IMG/VR virus record: IMGVR_UViG_3300022752_000099 | Location: 1 to 53,269 of that record | Strand: one strand, 5' to 3' | DNA from: a virus | DNA: 53,269 nt | Shown: piece after piece, positions 45,944 through 53,269 of the stretch | Numbering within the stretch: the stretch's first letter is position 1 | Layout of the letters: each line of letters opens with the position of its first letter | Program-made: the position numbers and the translations under genes | Notes under the pieces: generated by a model | Databases searched by the model: none | The model's input: only the letters and a program-made list of their open reading frames with translations | Told to the model about the DNA's origin: nothing

Positions 45944-47302
45944 ATGTATAAAAAGAAAATTTTATTGCTGTCGGATGATCTACGACTTTCATCCGGTGTA
46001 GCAACAGTAGCAAGAGAATTGGTACTAGGCACTTGCCGTGAATTTGATTGGGTTCAAGTTGGAGCTGCAATCAATCACCCAGATCAAGGGAAAATTATTG
46101 ATTTAAGTCAATCTATCAAAAGCGAATTTAACATTGACTGTTCCGTGAAGGTTTATCCTTGGAATGGTTACGGTAATATCGATTTGATCAGACAGTTGAT
46201 CAATACTGAAAGACCTGATTGCATTCTTCATATCACAGATCCTAGATACTGGACTTGGTTATATGAAGCTGAACATGAAATCAGGCAGATTCTCCCAATA
46301 TTTTATCTTTCAGTATGGGACAATTGGCCGACTCCACATTGGAATTTGCCATATTACAAGTCAAGTGATATGTTGATGGCTATCTCAAGACAAACTCATG
46401 CAATTCACAAAGCTGTTTTGAAGCAGGAAACGATGCAGGATTGGCAGTTTCGATATTTACCACACGGTATCAACCAGAAAGTGTTTTATCCTATTGAATT
46501 GAATTCACCGGAGCACAATGAAGTGGTTGCAGTTCGAGACAAATTCAATTTGAAAGACAAGTTCACTGTATTTTACAATTCCAGAAACATTGCAAGAAAA
46601 AGAGCTTCCGATGTGATTGCAGCATTTGCAAAATTTGCTCGAGAAGTTGGTACAGATAAGGTTGCTTTGTTGATGCACACTCAACCGATTGATCAAAATG
46701 GAACTGATTTGTATGCAGTAAAAAATGCTTTGGCTGCCGGTGTAGACATTCAATTTTCTACAGACAATTTATCGCAGCCTCAGCTCAATCATTTGTATAA
46801 TGCAGCACACGTTACTATCAATATTGCTTCAAATGAAGGTTTCGGATTAGGTACTGCCGAGTCTGTAATGGCAGGTACTCCAATCATTGTTAACGTTACC
46901 GGTGGGTTGCAAGATCAATGTGGATTTAAAAAGGCTGACGGTACTTATTTGAAAGTAACTGATTATTCAGAAGAGTGGGGTTCAAATGCCGATGGTACGT
47001 ATAAAGATTGCGGTGCATGGGCTTATCCGGTATTCCCTGCCGTTAGAACTATTCAAGGTTCAATTCCGACTCCATACATTTTAGATGACATCGTTAATAC
47101 GGATGATGTAGTGAAAGCGTTGCATACAGCTTATTCAGATAAAGACAAATTGACTGAATTTGGTGCTCAGGGTCGAGAATTCATGTTGAGTGATGATAGT
47201 ATGTTGAACGCTGAAACAATGTGTAAAAATGCAATTGAATTTATTAATATTGCATTACAAAATTGGACTCCAAGAAATAGATTTGAAATTACAAAAATAT
47301 AG
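45944..47302 (+). CDS. GT-B glycosyltransferase (GT4-like)
   Basis: This 452-residue enzyme starts with ILLLSDDLRLSSGVATVARE (about 6-25, Gly-rich acceptor loop), has a middle FYNSRNIARKRASDVIAAFAKF (in pieces, about 205-226) and the donor-binding end NIASNEGFGLGTAESVMAGTPIIV (in pieces, about 295-320), where E-x7-E is the typical group 1 pattern. It is preceded by a 46-base gap with an AGTTATG start. It is the first of three adjacent glycosyltransferase genes, so it likely builds one glycan. Confidence 0.85.
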   Translation: MYKKKILLLSDDLRLSSGVATVARELVLGTCREFDWVQVGAAINHPDQGKIIDLSQSIKSEFNIDCSVKVYPWNGYGNIDLIRQLINTERPDCILHITDPRYWTWLYEAEHEIRQILPIFYLSVWDNWPTPHWNLPYYKSSDMLMAISRQTHAIHKAVLKQETMQDWQFRYLPHGINQKVFYPIELNSPEHNEVVAVRDKFNLKDKFTVFYNSRNIARKRASDVIAAFAKFAREVGTDKVALLMHTQPIDQNGTDLYAVKNALAAGVDIQFSTDNLSQPQLNHLYNAAHVTINIASNEGFGLGTAESVMAGTPIIVNVTGGLQDQCGFKKADGTYLKVTDYSEEWGSNADGTYKDCGAWAYPVFPAVRTIQGSIPTPYILDDIVNTDDVVKALHTAYSDKDKLTEFGAQGREFMLSDDSMLNAETMCKNAIEFINIALQNWTPRNRFEITKI

Positions 47303-47304
47303 TT

Positions 47305-48600
47305 ATGAAACCAACATGTTTAATTATAAGTCCGTGTGGTACTGTAAGCGGATACGGCTCCAGGTCTCGAGATTTGATCAGATCAATTATTTCGTTAGAC
47401 AAGTATGAAGTGAAACTCATTTCTACTAGATGGGGTAACACTCCTATCAATGCATTGATGTCAGGTAAAGATGATGACATTATTAGTAGATTGGTAGAAA
47501 GAGTTGATTCTCAGCCTGATTTATGCATTCACGTAACAGTTCCTAATGAATTTCAACCAATCGGTAAATTCAATATTGGTGTTACTGCCGGAATTGAAAC
47601 TACAATGTGTTCCGCAGAATGGTTGGAAGGATGTAATCGAATGCAACTCATATTGGTTCCGTCCAAGCATTCCAAAGATGTGTTCATGAATACCAAATTT
47701 GACAAGATAAACAGTCAAACCAAACAGAAAGAAGGTGTATTGAGTTTAACTACTCCAATTGAAGTGTTGTTTGAGGGTCTGGATATTGACACGTTTACAA
47801 AAACCAATGAAATTTCAGCAAGGATTGTAGAAAGTTTATCAGAAGTGAATGAGAAGTTCTGTTTTCTATTTACCGGTCATTGGCTGCAAGGTGATTTCAA
47901 ACAGGATAGAAAAAATATTGGTTTGTTGATTAGACTGTTTTATGAAACATTTAAAAACAAACAGAATGCTCCGGCATTGATATTGAAAACTTCCGGCGGT
48001 ACTTTCTCGCATACAGATCGACTCAATATCATCAATAAAATCAATTCAATCAAATCTTCAGTTTCAGCTGTACGATTACCGAATGTATATTTGTTACATG
48101 GTGATTTGAGTGAATCGGAAATGAATTCATTGAACAATCATCCGAAAGTGAAAGCTGCAATTTCATTGACTAAAGGTGAAGGATTCGGAAGACCTCTAAT
48201 GGAATTTGCTGTAACTGGTAAGCCTGTTATTGCAAGTGCATGGTCCGGTCATATCGACTTTCTGGATAAAGATTTGACTTTTCTAGTACCCGGTAATTTG
48301 GAGCAAGTTCATCAGTCTACCGTATGGCAAGGAGTTATTATTCCGGAGTCTTCATGGTTTTCTGTGGATGAATCGTATGCTATGTCAATTATGAATCTCG
48401 TATTTGAAAAGTATGATGATTGTTTAGTGAAGTCCAGGAAAATGACTAAACATGTTAAAGATCATTTCACTTTGAGTGCTATGACTGAAAGAGTTAAAGA
48501 AATTGTAGAATCAAAGGTACCGGAATTTCCTAAAATGCAAACAATTCAATTACCTAAACTTAAAAAAGTTCAACTACCTAAACTCGATGGAACCAATTAA
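47305..48600 (+). CDS. GT-B glycosyltransferase (GT4-like)
   Basis: This 431-residue enzyme has LIISPCGTVSGYGSRSRDLI (about 4-23) at the start, VEVLFEGLDIDTFTK-type hinge (residue about 155-170), and the nucleotide-sugar end SLTKGEGFGRPLMEFAVTGKPVIAS (in pieces, about 290-314), with E-x7-E. The C-terminus has a short repeat (IQLPKLKKVQLPKL). The gene overlaps the next one by 14 bases. Donor sugar unknown. Confidence 0.85.
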   Translation: MKPTCLIISPCGTVSGYGSRSRDLIRSIISLDKYEVKLISTRWGNTPINALMSGKDDDIISRLVERVDSQPDLCIHVTVPNEFQPIGKFNIGVTAGIETTMCSAEWLEGCNRMQLILVPSKHSKDVFMNTKFDKINSQTKQKEGVLSLTTPIEVLFEGLDIDTFTKTNEISARIVESLSEVNEKFCFLFTGHWLQGDFKQDRKNIGLLIRLFYETFKNKQNAPALILKTSGGTFSHTDRLNIINKINSIKSSVSAVRLPNVYLLHGDLSESEMNSLNNHPKVKAAISLTKGEGFGRPLMEFAVTGKPVIASAWSGHIDFLDKDLTFLVPGNLEQVHQSTVWQGVIIPESSWFSVDESYAMSIMNLVFEKYDDCLVKSRKMTKHVKDHFTLSAMTERVKEIVESKVPEFPKMQTIQLPKLKKVQLPKLDGTN

Positions 48601-49210
48601 AATTAGTTACTGCATCCTAACTCATAATGAAGGCAACTACATTCAGGAACTCATTTCCAATCTGCTTTCATATATTGATCCTAGTGATGAAATTGTAGTA
48701 GTAGACGATTTTTCTGATGATGAAAATACCATTCAAATTTTAGAAGACTTCGTATCTGCAGGCAACATCAAATTGTATAGACGAGCTCTATGTAAAGATT
48801 TTGCAAGTCAAAAGAATTTCCTATTATCAAAATGTACTGGTGATTGGATATTCAATATTGATGCAGATGAACTACCTAAACCGGAACTTCTAGTTTATTT
48901 GAAGGAAATTATTCAATTGAATCCGGAAGTTGATGCTTATCGAATTCCTAGAGAAAATATTGTAGACGGTATTACACCGGAACATATTGCATCTTGGGGC
49001 TGGCAGATGGATGATAATGGATTTATCAATTTTCCTGATTATCAACTTAGAATTCATAAAAGAGTTCCTGCAATAAAATGGGTAGGTAAAGTTCATGAAA
49101 CTCTACAAGGATATAAAGTTCTATCCACAATACCAGATGAACTTGCATTGGAGCATTACAAAGATATTGATCGTCAAGAAAAACAAAATAACTTCTATAC
49201 TAGTATATAG
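48587..49210 (+). CDS. GT-A glycosyltransferase (family 2)
   Basis: This 207-residue enzyme has ISYCILTHNEGNYIQELI (about 5-22), EIVVVDDFSDDENTI (about 35-49) and NIDADELPKPE (about 90-100), where D-x-D/E binds the metal-sugar nucleotide. The length suits a compact GT2 domain such as the LpsA/WaaE type. It probably adds a sugar in the same pathway as the two upstream GT-B enzymes. It ends 28 bases before the aminotransferase gene. Confidence 0.85.
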   Translation: MEPIKISYCILTHNEGNYIQELISNLLSYIDPSDEIVVVDDFSDDENTIQILEDFVSAGNIKLYRRALCKDFASQKNFLLSKCTGDWIFNIDADELPKPELLVYLKEIIQLNPEVDAYRIPRENIVDGITPEHIASWGWQMDDNGFINFPDYQLRIHKRVPAIKWVGKVHETLQGYKVLSTIPDELALEHYKDIDRQEKQNNFYTSI

Positions 49211-49238
49211 TTTAGTTCGATTTATTTAAATTTATGTT

Positions 49239-50429
49239 ATGAATACGCCTAAAGAATCAATACAACTTTTCAAAGTCTTTATGTCACCTAACGCAGCTGT
49301 TGAAACATCTAAAGTTTTAAATAGCGGTTATATCGGCCAGGGCCCAAAAGTAGAACAATTTGAACAAGATATTCGAGAGTTTTTAAACTCCGATCGAGTC
49401 ATAACATTAAATTCAGGTACTTCCGGACTACATTTGGCTTTACATTTGTTGAAACGTTCCAATAGTAAAACTATAGCAGATGGATATTCAGCTCGAGAGT
49501 TCGGTTGGCCCGGATTACAAGAAGGTGATGAAGTATTAACCACGGCATTGACGTGTACAGCTACAAATTTCCCAATACTTGCACATGGTCTAAAAATCAA
49601 ATGGGTTGATATTGATCCTACTACTTTGAATATAGATTTAGATGATTTATCTAGAAAAATATCACCAAAAACTAAAGTAATCATGTTGGTTCATTGGGGC
49701 GGATATCCTAATGACCTGGACAAAGTAAAAGAAATTCAAAACAAGTGCTTGAACTTATATGGGTTTAAACCTGTAGTGATTGAAGATGGTGCTCACTCAT
49801 TTGGATCCAAATACAAAGGAAAGTATTTAGGTAATCACGGTAATATGGTAATGTATTCATTTCAAGCAATTAAACATATTACTTCTGTAGATGGAGGTGC
49901 TTTGGTATTACCGCATCAGGATCTTTACAATAGAGCTAAATTGATTCGATGGTATGGTATAGATCGAGAGGGTAATCGAAAGGATTTTAGATGTGAAGCC
50001 GATATTGTTGAGTGGGGATACAAGTTTCATATGAACGATGTATGTGCCACTATTGGTATTGAAAATCTTAAACATGTACATGAAATTGTAGGCAAGCATC
50101 AATCAAATGCACGATATTACGATACTCATTTGTCAAATGTAAACGGATTGAAATTGTTAGATAGACATGAAGGACATGAGTCAGCATTCTGGATATACAG
50201 TATGCTTGTGGATGATCGAGACGGATTTTACAGACATATGAAGGAATGTAATATAATAGTATCGCAGGTACATGAAAGAAACGACAAACATACCTGCGTT
50301 CGAGAATTCAAATCTAGTTTGCCTACATTGGATAGGACGATAGGTAAAGTGGTTTCCATACCTGTAGGCTGGTGGGTGAGTGATGAAGAACGAGAATATA
50401 TTGTAGAGTGTATCAAAAAGGGTTGGTGA
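49239..50429 (+). CDS. DegT/DnrJ/EryC1/StrS-family sugar aminotransferase
   Basis: This 396-residue PLP enzyme transfers an amino group to keto-sugars in nucleotide-sugar biosynthesis. LNSGYIGQGPKVEQFE (about 27-42) and TLNSGTSGLHLALHLL (about 56-71) are the family start; VIEDGAHSFGSKYKGK (about 180-195) holds the PLP-binding Asp; MYSFQAIKHITSVDGGALV (about 205-223) carries the Schiff-base Lys in QAxKH. It overlaps the next ATG by one base (TGATG). It indicates that an amino-sugar is made by the phage. Confidence 0.9.
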   Translation: MNTPKESIQLFKVFMSPNAAVETSKVLNSGYIGQGPKVEQFEQDIREFLNSDRVITLNSGTSGLHLALHLLKRSNSKTIADGYSAREFGWPGLQEGDEVLTTALTCTATNFPILAHGLKIKWVDIDPTTLNIDLDDLSRKISPKTKVIMLVHWGGYPNDLDKVKEIQNKCLNLYGFKPVVIEDGAHSFGSKYKGKYLGNHGNMVMYSFQAIKHITSVDGGALVLPHQDLYNRAKLIRWYGIDREGNRKDFRCEADIVEWGYKFHMNDVCATIGIENLKHVHEIVGKHQSNARYYDTHLSNVNGLKLLDRHEGHESAFWIYSMLVDDRDGFYRHMKECNIIVSQVHERNDKHTCVREFKSSLPTLDRTIGKVVSIPVGWWVSDEEREYIVECIKKGW

Positions 50430-51664
50430 TGATAACGTATATCGTATCCACATATTTAGGTCCTAGAAGATCCGATTTTTATAATAAGATTTGGGATATT
50501 GATATCTACTACTTCGTACGTCGTCACATAAGAAAAATCAATGAGCTTAACGATACTAATATCAGTAAAATAGTATTCTCAGTTAATCGTTATAACAATT
50601 CTATCGATCGAGGTATATATGATGTGATAAAAGAGGAAAATAGTAAAATACCCGTGTCGGTTATATACAGGAATAACAAACATTTCTCATATGGTGCATG
50701 GAATGACGCCATTAAACAGATAATACACGAGCCAACCGATTACTATTTCCTAATTGAAGATGATTATATTCCAAATGCATCGAATTTTTACGAGTATTTC
50801 GTAGATGAAATTGATGATACGACCGGATATGTGGCTCAAGTAGTTAATTATTCATATCATCCTATTCATACTTCCATCAGTAATGGACTATTACCGTATG
50901 AAGTAGCAAAAGAAATGTATACTAATCATGGTGATATTTTCAATCTACCAGAATATACTAAAAAGATTTCAAAATTAGTATCATACGAAAAAAGCTCAGA
51001 TATACAAATACAGTTTTTAATGTACATATCATCAAAATATAAAATTAAAGATGTATCAAAAACTACTAGAGTGCCTTTTTTAAATGCTGAGGAAAATAGT
51101 CCAAACTTAGATCAAGTAATATATTTTGGTACGGAATCTGAACCTGAAATAATAGTACCGGCTCAGCTTCAGCATAATGTAATCGAGTTTAAACCGATAA
51201 CGGATTCTGATGCGCAGTTTATTAATAAAATTCGTAACGGTTATGCAAGCGAATTTTTGCATAATTCTAACACGTATACAGAGTCTCAGACTAAGGAATG
51301 GATCAAAAAGTACTCCCCGGATTATTATATCATACAGTATTTACATCGTAGTATAGGATATTTTCGAACATCGAATTATTGTCCTGAGAATAGAAATATA
51401 TACATTGGATGTGATATCGCTCCGGAATTTACGGGCGAGGGCTTGGGCTATATTTCATACTTAGCATTCATACCTTTTATTTTTAAAAAATACGACTTAC
51501 ATAAAATATCGTTAGAAGTACTAAGTACGAATACTCGTGCTATAAGCTTGTATGAAAAACTAGGATTCGTAAAAGAAGGAGTTAAACGTGAGGAGGTAAT
51601 AAAAAATGGAAAATATATTGACTCAATTATCTATAGTTTGTTAAAATCTGAATTTAAACCATGA
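50429..51664 (+). CDS. Glycosyltransferase-like domain fused to GNAT acetyltransferase
   Basis: This 411-residue protein starts at the ATG at 50429 (MITYIVSTYLGPRRSDF). The first 220 residues have a GT2-like layout (ISKIVFSVNRYNNS, HFSYGAWNDAIKQI, YYFLIEDDYIPNAS, the E-D-D being a metal site). From about residue 255 a GNAT domain follows: IGYFRTSNY, IGCDIAPEFTGEGLGYIS and SLEVLSTNTRAISLYEKLGFVKEG, where R/Q-x-x-G-x-G/A appears as EGLG and NTRAISLYEKLGF is the usual RimJ/RimL end. It might add and then acetylate an amino-sugar. Fusion is unusual. Confidence 0.8.
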   Translation: MITYIVSTYLGPRRSDFYNKIWDIDIYYFVRRHIRKINELNDTNISKIVFSVNRYNNSIDRGIYDVIKEENSKIPVSVIYRNNKHFSYGAWNDAIKQIIHEPTDYYFLIEDDYIPNASNFYEYFVDEIDDTTGYVAQVVNYSYHPIHTSISNGLLPYEVAKEMYTNHGDIFNLPEYTKKISKLVSYEKSSDIQIQFLMYISSKYKIKDVSKTTRVPFLNAEENSPNLDQVIYFGTESEPEIIVPAQLQHNVIEFKPITDSDAQFINKIRNGYASEFLHNSNTYTESQTKEWIKKYSPDYYIIQYLHRSIGYFRTSNYCPENRNIYIGCDIAPEFTGEGLGYISYLAFIPFIFKKYDLHKISLEVLSTNTRAISLYEKLGFVKEGVKREEVIKNGKYIDSIIYSLLKSEFKP

Positions 51665-52482
51665 AAAAAACATTAGTATCACATATTCGTAATGAGGAGT
51701 ACCTACTGCCATTTTGGTTAAAACACCATAAGAAATACTTTGATCACGGTATCATCGTAGATTACAATTCAACAGATAGTTCAGTTGAAATCATAAAAAG
51801 TATATGTCCTACTTGGGAGGTCGTACCTAGTAGAAATGCAAAATTAGACGCGCTAGTTATGGATCGTGAGATTGAAGATATAGAAAGTCAACATCCGGGA
51901 TGGAAAATGTGTTTAAGTACTACTGAATTTTTAGTGGGTGATTACAAAAAATTAGATTCTATATATGAACCCACTGAATTGTTAATACCGGCTTTAAATA
52001 TGGTGGAACATCCCTCACAGGAAGGTATACATCCGAGTTATGATACTGATATTTTTTTACAAAAAACATATGGTATTCACTATGAAGATCGAATAGTATA
52101 CAGTAATAATGAAATTACATATAACGGTCGTATAGACTCTCATATTAAAGCACAGAATACCGGATATCTCACTAGAAGACTTCGTTTATTACATAACAGA
52201 GATAGGATAACATATCCGCTCGGTAGACATTATCATGATCCTGGCAATATAAATAAAGATTTCATAATCGTTTATTATAGATTTTGTCCATTTAATGACA
52301 TTACATTGAGACGAATGACTCGTATGCAAGAAAATATAGAATCTGATAACAAGGATAAAAACTTAGGTTATGAGCATTTTATGGATGAGATCGAAACTAC
52401 TAGGTGGGTACGTGAATGGCAACGAAACTCAAGAGATTTATCGGGATATATCGATCAGTATGTAAAAATTATGGAAAGATAA
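51661..52482 (+). CDS. Glycosyltransferase-like (GT92/GT2-type) protein
   Basis: This 273-residue protein overlaps the previous gene by ATGA. The start LVSHIRNEEYLLPFWLKHH (about 5-23) and IIVDYNSTDSSVEII (about 31-45) are typical of GT2_4/GT92-like sugar transferases (RNE-x5-W-x2-(H/Y)H, D-x-(N/S)-S-x-D). A later LGRHYHDP segment may supply metal-binding residues. The E/D-rich tail is variable. It belongs to the same sugar locus. Confidence 0.75.
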   Translation: MKKTLVSHIRNEEYLLPFWLKHHKKYFDHGIIVDYNSTDSSVEIIKSICPTWEVVPSRNAKLDALVMDREIEDIESQHPGWKMCLSTTEFLVGDYKKLDSIYEPTELLIPALNMVEHPSQEGIHPSYDTDIFLQKTYGIHYEDRIVYSNNEITYNGRIDSHIKAQNTGYLTRRLRLLHNRDRITYPLGRHYHDPGNINKDFIIVYYRFCPFNDITLRRMTRMQENIESDNKDKNLGYEHFMDEIETTRWVREWQRNSRDLSGYIDQYVKIMER

Positions 52483-53269
52483 TGAATATAGCTATCGTAG
52501 GCGCGGGCTGGACTGGATGTCATATAGCGAAACATCTCATGCAGTCACATAACGTGACTATTTATGAACGAGACTCGATATTCAACGGTACATCCTCAAA
52601 CAATCAAAATAGATTACATTTAGGATTTCATTATCCTAGAAATTATAGAACCAGAATGTTATGTAAAAATACTTTCAATCGATTCATCGATGAATATGGT
52701 CAGTTTGTGAAGTCCGTAGATAACAACGTATATGCTATATCAAAGAACTCTAGTATTGATTATGAAACTTATAAAAACATATTTTCATATGACGGTATCC
52801 GATATACAGAGTTCAGTTCTAGTAATTTGAATAACGTATCCGGTTGTATAAATACGGATGAAATGTATATTGACTTTGGTAGAGTAACGGAATATTTTGA
52901 TAACTTATTAAAAGATATTATTGTTAAACGACATATATATAGTTTCGATGAACTCTCCGGGTATGATATTATTTTAAACTGTACTAATAATTTCATACGA
53001 AATCCGGTAATAGATTCATTTTACGAACTAACATTATCACTCGTATACAAGTCAATATCCCCGATCGAATTCGGTGCTTTAACGGTAGTTGACGGACCAT
53101 TCTTATCAATATTCCCGTATAAGTCTGATCTTTACACGATGACCGATGTTGAACATACGCCTATGTTCATTTCCAACGATATAAATGAAATTCAAAAATT
53201 CTATAATAGTATCTCCTCTGAATTAATTCTAGATAAGCGAAAATTGATGGAAGAGAAGGTATCTAGTTA
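52482..53269 (+). CDS. FAD/NAD(P)-binding oxidoreductase, truncated by the window end
   Basis: The frame begins with the ATG in a TAATG junction and is open to the last base, so the C-terminus is missing (262 residues seen). NIAIVGAGWTGCHIAKHLM (about 2-20) is a GxGxxG dinucleotide-binding Rossmann start, followed by VTIYERDSIFNGTSS (about 26-40) with the Glu that binds ribose, and the NRLHLGFHYPR segment (about 44-54) typical of DAO/sugar-mutase-type flavoproteins. It may be a sugar-modifying or mutase-like flavoenzyme; the exact type cannot be decided. Confidence 0.75.
   Translation, partial: MNIAIVGAGWTGCHIAKHLMQSHNVTIYERDSIFNGTSSNNQNRLHLGFHYPRNYRTRMLCKNTFNRFIDEYGQFVKSVDNNVYAISKNSSIDYETYKNIFSYDGIRYTEFSSSNLNNVSGCINTDEMYIDFGRVTEYFDNLLKDIIVKRHIYSFDELSGYDIILNCTNNFIRNPVIDSFYELTLSLVYKSISPIEFGALTVVDGPFLSIFPYKSDLYTMTDVEHTPMFISNDINEIQKFYNSISSELILDKRKLMEEKVSS

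Overview
The window is one continuous piece of a large tailed-phage genome of the T4 superfamily (myovirus type) that very probably infects a Bacteroidetes bacterium. The T4-like core is clear: gp32-like SSB, UvsX/RecA, RNase H-type 5'-3' exonuclease, gp41-like DnaB helicase, family B DNA polymerase (gp43), sliding clamp (gp45), clamp loader (gp44 and a probable gp62), DexA-like exonuclease, dNMP kinase, dUTPase and a GroES-like co-chaperonin. The Bacteroidetes assignment rests on promoter-like boxes of the form TATnTTTA (compare the Bacteroidetes -7 box TAnnTTTG), absence of Shine-Dalgarno sequences with an A-rich AGTTATG start context instead, a DUF5522-type protein, and a secreted protein with a C-terminal half typical of Bacteroidetes type IX secretion cargo. 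All genes but one are on the + strand and they are tightly packed, with many ATGA and TAATG junctions.

Layout. 0-3 kb: a structural-type hypothetical, a divergent family A polymerase-like protein, and small unknowns. 3-10 kb: SSB, UvsX, 5'-3' exonuclease, helicase and class II ribonucleotide reductase. 9.6-12.7 kb: DUF5522, Smr-like, ferritin and a large unknown. 12.9-21.6 kb: a 7-deazaguanine cluster (QueD, QueE, DpdA/TGT-like transglycosylase, FolE) mixed with an esterase, GroES, an exonuclease, two dehydrogenases and a glycosyltransferase. 21.6-28.7 kb: DNA polymerase, a second T-fold protein, clamp and clamp loader. 28.7-35.8 kb: an accessory region of small genes, a thymidylate synthase split by a homing endonuclease, and a run of proteins sharing short N-terminal leaders that look like prohead-protease-cleaved capsid-targeting sequences. 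35.8-39.9 kb: a secreted T9SS-like protein, a nuclease, a metallophosphatase, and two tRNA-like elements alternating with small genes. 40.1-41.06 kb: a roughly 970-nt non-coding RNA with its own promoter, a boxA-like leader, many hairpins and an intrinsic terminator. 41-45.9 kb: polynucleotide kinase, macro domain, nucleotide metabolism, a PD-(D/E)XK nuclease and a SLOG protein. 45.9 kb to the end: a sugar/glycosyltransferase locus that continues past the window.

How it fits together. The replication, recombination and dNTP-supply genes form a complete T4-style replisome with its own precursor pathway. The queuosine-type genes suggest that guanines in the phage DNA are replaced by a 7-deazaguanine, perhaps further elaborated by neighbouring dehydrogenase and glycosyltransferase genes. 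The leader-bearing proteins are candidates for effectors packaged in the head and injected with the DNA; one looks like an ADP-ribosyltransferase. A macro domain, a SLOG protein and a polynucleotide kinase are plausible counter-defence or RNA-repair functions.

The most unusual object is the large structured RNA, the best candidate for a poorly described system. It is comparable in size and phage/tRNA context to the GOLLD and ROOL classes, but I cannot assign it by reading alone. The two tRNA-like elements upstream, with enlarged anticodon loops, are the second. All functional calls come from motif recognition by eye, without database searches.
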